Part shown: positions 37,250 to 47,200 of the stretch, piece after piece | Layout: each line of letters opens with the position of its first letter | How positions within the stretch are numbered: position 1 is the stretch's first letter | From: Bolinopsis microptera | Lineage: Eukaryota; Ctenophora; Tentaculata; Lobata; Bolinopsidae | NCBI RefSeq assembly: GCF_026151205.1 | Contig: NC_087073.1 | Span: forward strand, 18,752,837 to 18,816,836 | Direction of reading: 5' to 3' | Length of the DNA: 64,000 nucleotides | The notes under the pieces: generated by a model | Database searches by the model: none | What the model was told of the DNA's origin: nothing | What the model saw: only the letters and a program-made list of their open reading frames with translations | Program-made: the position numbers and the translations under genes

Positions 37250-38248
37250 TACAGCTTTAAACCGACTAATAAGTATGAAGTATTGAGTATGAATGAATGA
37301 AATACCTGACAATCCGCACTCCTATAATTCAAAAGCATGAGTAACTCGTAGTGATACGTATGATTTCTAGAAACTTTAAATTAAATTTAGCGCTCACAGG
37401 TCCTCGTGATAATATGATCGCCGCATGAGTGATGAGGTTTTTTTTTTTAATGTGCGGGGCCTCAACACTCAAACTTAAATTATTCACCTTACTGCGGCAG
37501 TCAATCAACGCGCGGCTTTGTGTTTATGATATGACATGTTTTGATTGTTATTAATAAATACCAAAATTTAAATTTGTTTTCCTAAAACTTGTTTTCCTAA
37601 ACACTAAAGAAATAAAAATAATTTTTACAAAAAGAGGTATACAATGTGTATAATATTGAGTATGTAGTATCAAAACACAAAAAACGCCTCACCAACAAAA
37701 CATAAAAACTAAAATTAATGTGTATCAACTTACTCATGATGGTTCAGTTTTAATTGTCACCTTTGTTTAGCTTTAGAACAACACACGTTTTTAATTGAAT
37801 GTTTTTGTTATTTCTAAAACCCAAAAATATAATTTATTGTTACATATTCAAAACCTTTAATTTTGTATTTTTTTGGCGACGTTTTAAATTTAAATTTTAT
37901 TATCTCCATAATTTAGCTTTTAATAAGAGATATTGGCAGAAACTAAAATTAAGTTTTGACATTTAGTTATTTTTAGGGAAACATTGGAATTGGTTGTTAT
38001 TTTATTAACTATTCCTTGTTTAGAACTTTTATTTGATAATTGGCGGAAGTACGCGCCGCGCACAGTCACGCCGCGCAAATATCAAACTTCGTTCTCAACG
38101 GCGAATGCTTGCGCAGTGTTACACGCAGAGGTCACGTGATTGCAGGTTTATCCTGGTCGAGTAAGACAAACTCAGTCTTTTTGAACGTTTGTTACATCTT
38201 ATCGTATTTGTTCATAGCTGTTGAACGGCTTAACAGAACAATCCAATC
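37250..38248. promoter_or_regulatory. Intergenic region and probable eEF2 promoter
   Basis: AT-rich up to about 38035, then abruptly GC/CpG-rich (GTACGCGCCGCGCACAG and following), with an E-box-like GTCACGTGAT at 38131-38140. The first eEF2 exon is 5' UTR plus the ATG. The position fits a housekeeping promoter and 5' UTR within about 200 bp of the ATG. No TATA box or start site can be fixed by eye. Confidence 0.4.
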
Positions 38249-41200
38249 ATGGTAAGTCGAATGTTTACACACTTTTAACGCTAGGCATTGATATTGTACA
38301 AAACCTTGCCGCGAATCTCCGATTTATCTTGTTCTGGTCTCACGACGGGTTCAGAGCACGTGGTCACCATAGTCTTGTATAGAAGCCGGATGCTTTCGAG
38401 AAGTCCAGCAATGATCCATTTATCGCTCCAACCACATTGACTTGGCCCTTAGAAAGTGAAAATGCTGTACCCATAGTTATCATGATACAATGTCATGAAT
38501 AACAAGTTTATACAGCTAGAAGAATTTCTTATCTTACCTGGATTTAGTCTCTCGTGGCTCGTCCTAAAACATGAGAATACAACATCTACCGATGTCATCT
38601 TGAGTCACTTGTGAGATCTATGACAATCAGCGATGGGAGTCTGTCAAAACCTATGTAGTTTTCACCTGCCTATCACAACTTCTGTTCACATGTGGTCAGA
38701 TGTCTTAACCATGTCATGATACACACGTGTGCTCATCAAATTGAAATAGAACGATGATAGACATGTCACTTCCGACCTCAGTTCAGTCTTAGGCTTGACA
38801 TGTTTTAATGGAACTCGTAGCTAGCGCAAGCATGTCATCTTGTTCAGAGAATTTCTCGGAAATTTGAACTTAATTCCTCAGAATGTGATAAGTGCAAGTG
38901 ATCAGAGAAAATGTCAGGAGATTGGGAGATGTCTTGTGAATTGTAGAGCACATGTTGTCAGTGTCGTCCTGGTTCTCACAACTTAATATTTCAGGTTAAT
39001 TTCACAGTCACAGAATTGCGGAGGGCAATGGACTACCCAAAAAACATCCGTAACATGTCAGTTATTGCTCATGTTGATCATGGCAAATCTACCCTGACCG
39101 ATTCTCTTGTCTCCAAAGCAGGTAAAGTTCTCGATTCGATTGTTCAAACGTTATTATTTGTATTAAGAAATGCTGCACCCATAGTTATCTTGATACTATG
39201 TCATGAACAACAAGTTTATGCAGCTAAAACAAATTCTTATCTTACCTGGATTTAGTCTCATATGGCTCGTCCTAAAACATAAGAATACAACACATTTGAC
39301 TATTAAGTGGCCTTTATTTGTGTTACGTTTGGACATGGAGGACATCCATATCATACCTGATGGTTGTTGGTTTACTTTCCCGCCATAACATAGTATTAGT
39401 ATAACCCATTATTACTGTTTTCATTTGTTGTGCCATTATTGGTGCGGCGGGAAATGACAGGATGAATCAAATTACAGGTATCATTGCCAACGAGAAAGCT
39501 GGAGAGGCTAGGTTCACTGACACAAGGAAAGACGAACAGGAGCGATGTATTACCATCAAATCCACCGGTGTTACCTTGTATTACGAACTGGACGACTACA
39601 ACATGCAGTATTTGGATGACACTCAATTCCACGAGGGAAAGAATGGTTTCCTCATCAACCTGATCGATTCACCCGGTCACGTTGATTTCTCTTCTGAGGT
39701 ACGATTTTGTGCGTGTAGTTATTAATTATGGTGTTCTGCAATGTTGTGCACGATTTTATTGATTATTGATTCTTTGAAGATCATGCTTTTATTTACCTCT
39801 GTTTTCAATGAATAACCTCCACTCAAGCTCAGTTCATAATCAATTAAAATTATTTTATTTTCATTATTTGATTATAATCTGGAAATGCTGCACCCATAGT
39901 TATCATGATACAATGTCATGAATAACAAGTTTATGCAGCTAGAATAATTTCTTATCTTACCTGGATTTAGTCTCTCGTGGCTCGTCCTAAAACATAGGAA
40001 AACAACATTTTTCGGCAAGAGCCATTCAGTCCGTAATTTGCTGCACGTCTAGTGGAATCTGATATGGCAGTTTCTGAAAATATTATTCTTTATTTAAAAT
40101 GTATTTTATTTTATGCGGCTCATGTAAATGTAGATTGAAGAAGTGTATTGAACTGAAATGAAAAGATCTGTACTAATTTGCATTACAACTATTCAGGTAA
40201 CCGCTGCTCTGCGAGTAACTGACGGAGCCCTGGTAGTGGTTGACGCTGTCAGTGGTGTCTGTGTGCAAACTGAGACCGTCCTCCGACAGGCTCTTGCTGA
40301 GAGGATCAAACCCGTACTTTTCCTGAACAAGATGGACAGGGCTCTTCTCGAGCTCCAGCTGGACAAGGTTGGTGGAAAGTTTAAAGTATATGCGTATAAT
40401 GTACTTTTTTATGCACTGTAGTTATTCTGCACTATGAGTACGATTGATAATTTATTTTATTGATGGTTTACTCTTTTAAGATAATGCTCTGTATTCATTG
40501 AAAAACACCCACCTCGTTATTATCTGGAAATGCTGCACCCATAGTTGTCTTGGTACTATGCCATGATAACAAGTTTATGCAGCTAAAAAAAATTCTTATC
40601 TTACCTGGATTTAGTCTCTAATGGCTCGTCCTAAAACATAGGAATACAAAATTTGTTGGTTTAAATTGGCCTAATCATTCGCAAAATCCATTCAGTCTAT
40701 AATTTGCACTGCAATGAAACTAAATCTTGTAATAATCTTCAGGACACTCTGTACGACACATTCCGTAAGATCGTAGAGAACATCAACGCCATCATCACCA
40801 TCTACGGAGCTACCGGTGGTCCCGAGAGGATGGTTGGCCCTGTTGAGGGTACCGTCGGATTCGGTTCCGGTCTCCACGGGTGGGCTTTCAGTTTGAAACA
40901 ATTCGCTGATACCTACACCAAGAAAGATAAGGCAAAGTGCGACAAATACATCCCGAAACTGTGGGGAGATCACTACATAGATCAGGCTGGAAAGTGGTCT
41001 AAGAAGCCTGGTGAGGGAAAAATGCGTGGTTTCTGCAAGCTGATCCTCGACCCAATCTTCAAGGTATTTTGAGACATTCCGTGAACATGATTTTCAACAT
41101 GCTGTACCCATAGTTATCATAATACAATGTCATGAATAACAAGTTTATACAGCTAGAAGAATTTCTTATCTTACCTGGATTTAGTGTCTAATGGCTCGTC

Positions 41201-44200
41201 CTAAAACTTAAGAATACAAAATGCCATAACGTTGCCATCCAAAGCAACCCATGGTACTTGTTATGAAGATTAAGTCGTTATCCCATACGCATACATCATG
41301 ATGTGCCTGTTCAGTAATTGATTTTAATTTCAGATCTTCAACTTCTGCATGAAGTCCAACGAACCACTAGAGGCCATCAAATTCGCCGAGAAACTGAAGG
41401 CTGAGTTCACCTCTGCAGAGAAAGATCTAGAGAAGAAAGCTCTTTTCAAGATCATCATGAAGAAGTGGCTGCCAGCTGGAGACACCCTACTGGAAATGAT
41501 CTCCATCCATCTTCCTTCTCCCGTAACTGCCCAGAGATACAGAGCTGAGATGTTGTACGAGGGACCCCAAGACGATGCCTACGCTAAGGGTATCCAAGAC
41601 TGCGATCCTAAAGTGAGAGATGAAGCTTTTTTTTTGTACAGTTGACTTCATTGGCAAATGCAGATGATTTAAAGCTTCTACGAGCTGAACTTTTTAAAAG
41701 TAAAATCAGGTTTGAAGTCGCTTATGTGGTATATCAAATGATCATTATCTGACCATCAGGCACCCCTCATGATGTACATCTCCAAAATGGTACCGACCAA
41801 CGACAAAGGACGATTCTACGCTTTCGGACGTGTCTTCTCAGGAACCGTCGGATCTGGAATGAAAGTCAGGATTATGGGACCCAACTTCATCCCCGGAAAG
41901 AACGAAGATCTCAACATCAAGACCATCCAGAGGTATTTTAAAATTTGCATACAACTTGTACTAGACTATATACTTGTGGATTCTGCTTTGATTATGAATC
42001 GTTATTTCATCTCTGTTCATGTTTAACAAATCCGGCGGTCGTAATCGCTTAAAATATGTAGATCAAGCTCTATTATAATCTGGAAATGCTGCACCCATAG
42101 TTGTCTTGGTACTATGCCACGATAACAAGTTTATGCAGCGAAAAAAATTTCTTATCTTACCTGGATTTAGTCTCTTATGGCTCGTCCTTAAACATAGGAA
42201 AACAATATTTTTCGGCTAAAATTGGCCTTATCATTCGCAACGGCTGTTTCTACAAATACTATTCTGTACTTAACTGCCATCACCGTTCTTACTCCTGAAC
42301 ATAGAATATCGGGGAATAAAACACGAATAACCCATATTTTGCCTTGATCACTGATTTATTTCATCTCATGTTTTCAATTTCAGGACCGTTCTGATGATGG
42401 GTCGATATACTGAGCACATTGACACTGTACCCGCTGGTAACACAGTTGGTCTTGTCGGAGTTGATCAATACATTCTCAAAACCGCTACCATCACCAACGA
42501 GAATGGCAAGGACGCTCACAACATGAAACAGATGAAATTCTCTGTATCCCCTGTGGTCCGTGTCGCTGTCGAGGCCAAGAACCCTCAGGATCTCCCCAAA
42601 CTTGTGGAGGGACTCAAGAGGTTGGCCAAGTCCGATCCTATGGTGCAGTGCTTCAACGAGGCAAATGGTGAACATATCATCGCTGGTGCTGGAGAACTCC
42701 ATCTTGAGATCTGTCTTAAGGATCTGGAGGAGGACCACGCCTGTATCCCCATCAAGGTTTGTAATTTTAACATACTTTCGTTTTTCATTAAACTCGAAGA
42801 TGCTGCACCCATAGTTATCTTGGTACTATGTCATGAATAACAAGTTTATGCAGCTATAAGAATTTCTTATCTTACCTGGATTTAGTCTCTTTTGGCTCGT
42901 CCTAAAACTTAGGAATACATAATACACACGTTGTTACTCGTTAAGGCTTACGATTTTAAAAATATTTCACTGATTTCTGTCAACGAACACTGCATAATGA
43001 GGCTAACTTTTCAGAGATCTGACCCAGTTGTGTCGTACAAGGAATCTATCGCCAACGTCTCTGACATGATGTGCCTGTCTAAATCACCTAACAAGCATAA
43101 CCGTATCTTCTGTATGGCTCAACCCCTCGGAGAGGAATTCTCTACAATGATTGATGACGGAACCATCACCCCAAGACAGGACAACAAATCACGATCCAAG
43201 TAAGTTTTATTTTCCCTTTCAGGTTCATCTGAGAATTAAATTGGATTAATTTTGTGAACACCATTCTGCGTCTGTTATTCAATATTCATACAGTACAGAC
43301 CAGGATTAATTACAACTGTTCAACAGCTGACCTTTACCAAATCCTGGCTCACTTTGTAGGTGTTATCAGCACTGCTAAATGTGCCGTCCAGATCGATTTC
43401 GCAGTGACCATAACATTCGCGCGAGTGTGCTGCATTGTGCTATCCCTAGCTCATATGCTCACTGCACTATCCCTTGCGCTGCTGAGGTGCTCGCGCTCAT
43501 GCGAAATGCTGTGCCTACCATCTGCACTCTGCAGTCACAAGAACTTGCTACTACGCGGTGAATAAATTACATGCACTATTTAAAATCCTGCTTGTTTCAC
43601 GATCGTAAGAAAGTTGACCGTCTTCCGATGAAAAATATCTATGTTTGGATAGAATTTGTTATAAGAATTAAAATAAAATCACCCATATATCGGCCTGCCA
43701 CCCCAGTCCATTAAGTTGTCTAAATGATTATCTCCGATCATCATTGGAGAATCACGCTGTATTCAGAAGTTGGAATTTACAAGAATCAGCATTGAAACCA
43801 GCGTGATGTCCACATTTACGACTTGTTAAGCAGCTTACCTAAAATGCTTATCTAAAGTGATTTAGAATATGCTTAATTTATATTTATAGATTATGCTCAT
43901 CTGTAGATTAAAACAAAACAAAAATAAATGTCACCTGACGTTTATGGTATTATGAAAATTTCCTTTGGAGCTTTTCTGCATCCAAAGTTATCTTGCTACC
44001 ATGTCATGATAACAAGTTTATACAGCTAGATGAAATTTGTATCTTACCTGGATATAGTCTCTTATGAATACAAACTATTTCTTGTCAGCTATTCAGACGA
44101 AAACTGCAGCCTCTCTTAACTGATTAATTAATAACTAAATAATAATAATAAAACATTATGCGAAGCAGCTGAAGACTGAACATTTTAAGGGGAGGGGGGG

Positions 44201-47200
44201 GGGGTGGTTGGGTTCAGTCTGATATTTTTCTGAAACTTGTTTTCGAGATAACAGTCCAAAAATTACTAGGGCTGGTGACTGGTGCTCGCGTTACATGACA
44301 TCACGTTACAATGATAAATCACATAACTTAAAACTGTCTCTGAAGAACAAGACTTAATGTATCAACTAGCACACCTCCTATTTTAGAACATCGATTCAAA
44401 CAATGTATTTTCTAAAACTTAGACCTTAGTGATATAACACAAACACGATCGACAATTGCGCGACCCTGAGAACTTGCATTCACTATTCAGCCCACAATCG
44501 GGATATTTGTATTTGGTGTCTTCGCTCACAGCTTCATTGCTCGTATCGACTCCATGTTGGGAATGTTGTAGGTCAGCTAATTAGTGGAATTGTCCCTTTG
44601 GTGTGGTAATGTTATTATACATTCTAACTATTGCACAACCTACAATTATATCGCATTGTCCATTTTTCGTCTATAATGCCTACACGATAAAAGAGCCGGA
44701 TATAACATTTTCCGGTAGCCTCAGTTGGATTTATTAGCCCCACACAAGTTTTACCGTCATCTAAACTTTACAGAGGAGACCTGCCGAAATAAAACAACGC
44801 TGCAATTTACCTCTAAGTTTAAACAACGACATACCTTATTAAACCTAGTGTAACTTGACACTGTGATAATTAATTTATGATACCATCTGACAGTAGCGGT
44901 GTGCTGTGATGGGGGTGTGTAAATTAAATCTACTCGTGAAACCAGTATTATATTTGAACAGAGTTGTGATTTGTATTTAACAATATTCACATTCTTCGAC
45001 TGCAGTCGGGGGGGGGGGGGGGGGGGGGGGATCAGGTACTAAGTGCCGTACGTGACGTCGACTAAGTGCAGTTTTGGACTTTACAAAAAGGACCCACCCA
45101 CCCCCTTCACGGTACTAACTGCTTTTTTGGATAATATTTAGGACACCCACCCCCTTTTGCCGGCTTCTGCGGTACTAACTGTTGAGAAATAACGGTACTA
45201 ACCGAGTCTGGGTATATAAAATAAGATACCCACTCATAAATTGCTTTGAACAGCTCATTAAACATTGGAAATGGGCAAATTATACCCACTATTTAGTAGG
45301 GGTTTTGTTTTCAATGTAGTCGAATTAGATAAAAAGTTACAACAAAATTTAAAAAATGACAAAAAAACCTCAATACAAAACCCATTCCCAAAATTGAAAT
45401 TTGAGGTAAAATGGTTTTTTTGGGGTTGGACACCCAAAAAATGAACCCCTTAGTACCATGTACTAACTGTTTTTCTGGGAAATGAGCAGCAGACCCACCA
45501 CTTCGTACAAGAGTACTAACTGCGTTTTGGAAGAAAATATGACCCACCCACCCAACGTCACGTACGATTCTGACCATATGATCCCCCCCCCCCCCCCCCC
45601 CCTGCTGCAGTGCGCCTATATCTACCTTCTCCAATATCACATATTTGCTAACAACTAAAACCTACTAGGATTATAAAATGGCTGATGATTTTAAGATAGC
45701 CCAACCGAAGCAATACCAGAGACTATTCCTGAAAGATGATATCAGACCTGACGGTCGAGCACTGACCGGCTGTAGAGAAGTAAAGATCCACGTCAATACA
45801 GTGAGCAGTGCTCTGGGAAGTGCGATGGTGTGCTGTGGAAATACCCGTGTTATAGCCGGGATCAAGGGCCGGTTTGCTGAACCCACCATAAACAATCCCA
45901 GCTCCGGGTACCTGGTACCCAACATGATCCTGCCCATGGCCTGCAACACCAAGTACAAACCAGGATATCCCGCTGACTCGGGGGTGGCCATGTCAAACAA
46001 GTTGGAGACCCTCATAACAGACGTTACTGACCTAATGGAGCTGTGTGTGGTGCCCGGAAAGGTGGTGTGGTGTCTCAATCTGGATATCGTCTGTATTAAC
46101 GACGACGGTAATGTGCTGGACGCAGCCGTGTTAGCGTTGTCGGCGGCCCTCAACAATTGCTGGCTACCAGCTACTCATGTGATAGAGGAGACAGGAAGAG
46201 TTGTTGTGGATCCTGAGGGAGAGAAGACAAAATTAGAGCTGAAGTTCATTCCTATATCAGTCACCTTATCAGGTTAGTTTATCCTCACTTTAGCTGTAAC
46301 ACTAAGTCGAGTAAGCTATCAAAATAAAATATCACTATCTTCCTCGAAATAATGCACGAAAACCTAAAAAATTTGACGAACGTTTTGTTTTCTATCGATG
46401 CAAACATCCTAATGCCCAATCTCCCCAGTTTTCGACGATCAAACGTTACCGGACCCATCAGAAGATGAAGAAAAGATCCAGTGTGGCTCACTGACCTGTT
46501 GTATAGACGATCAGAGCAAAATAAGGGCTATGTGGTCAAGTGCTAATTTGGCGGACGATGTTTTATCAGCCGCACTGATTTATGTCAAGAAAAGGGCCTC
46601 TGTCTTGTTATCAGTTCTTCAGAAGGTCTCAAAGACCTCGTGACCACTGACCACGTGCTTTAACCATATCTCACTACCCCTCAAATCTCAATATCAAATA
46701 TAACGAATGCTAAGTTAACACGCCTCGTGAGACTGGTAGGTTTTCTTAATATAAAGGAACCTTCTTCTCTCCCAACCTTTGCCGATGTGGACTCGTTAAG
46801 ACGAGACCAAGAACAGAGAATACTGGACACAATTCTTATCATTTGTATGGGGCTGTTCGCATACTACATTGAAACTGTGGGTCGGGAAAACCTTTCAGAA
46901 GTGGGTGAGTGGAGGTTAAAACACGGCTACAAAGTGAAAACGAAACATGCGAAAGGTCCCCCAATTCTGTGCTTACTCCTTCATTTTTTACACAAATGAT
47001 GATATCTTTTCAGCAGCTTTACTATCTTTGGTTTTTACTGTTTAACTAATTACACCAATCCAGTCTGAATACATGACGTGACTCGCGACTGAGTCACCAA
47101 GAGGGTCTTCTTGAATGCACATTATAGAATGAAAAGTGCAAATTGACAACATTTGAAAAGCAGACATTTTTCCGCGCGCAATCTGCTACGCGCATCAAAA

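Noticed and set aside
38040-38255. 71-codon plus ORF over the eEF2 start region
   Set aside because: It overlaps the CpG-rich promoter/UTR and runs through the eEF2 first donor in another frame.
42394-42840. Extension of eEF2 exon 8 into the following intron as coding sequence
   Set aside because: The frame continues by chance past the GTTTGT donor at 42757 into the snoRNA copy; the eEF2 family sequence stops at the donor and resumes at 43015.
46727-46999. 90-codon plus ORF after EXOSC8
   Set aside because: It lies within eEF2 intron 9 beyond the EXOSC8 stop, has no splice borders or recognisable motif, and could be chance.
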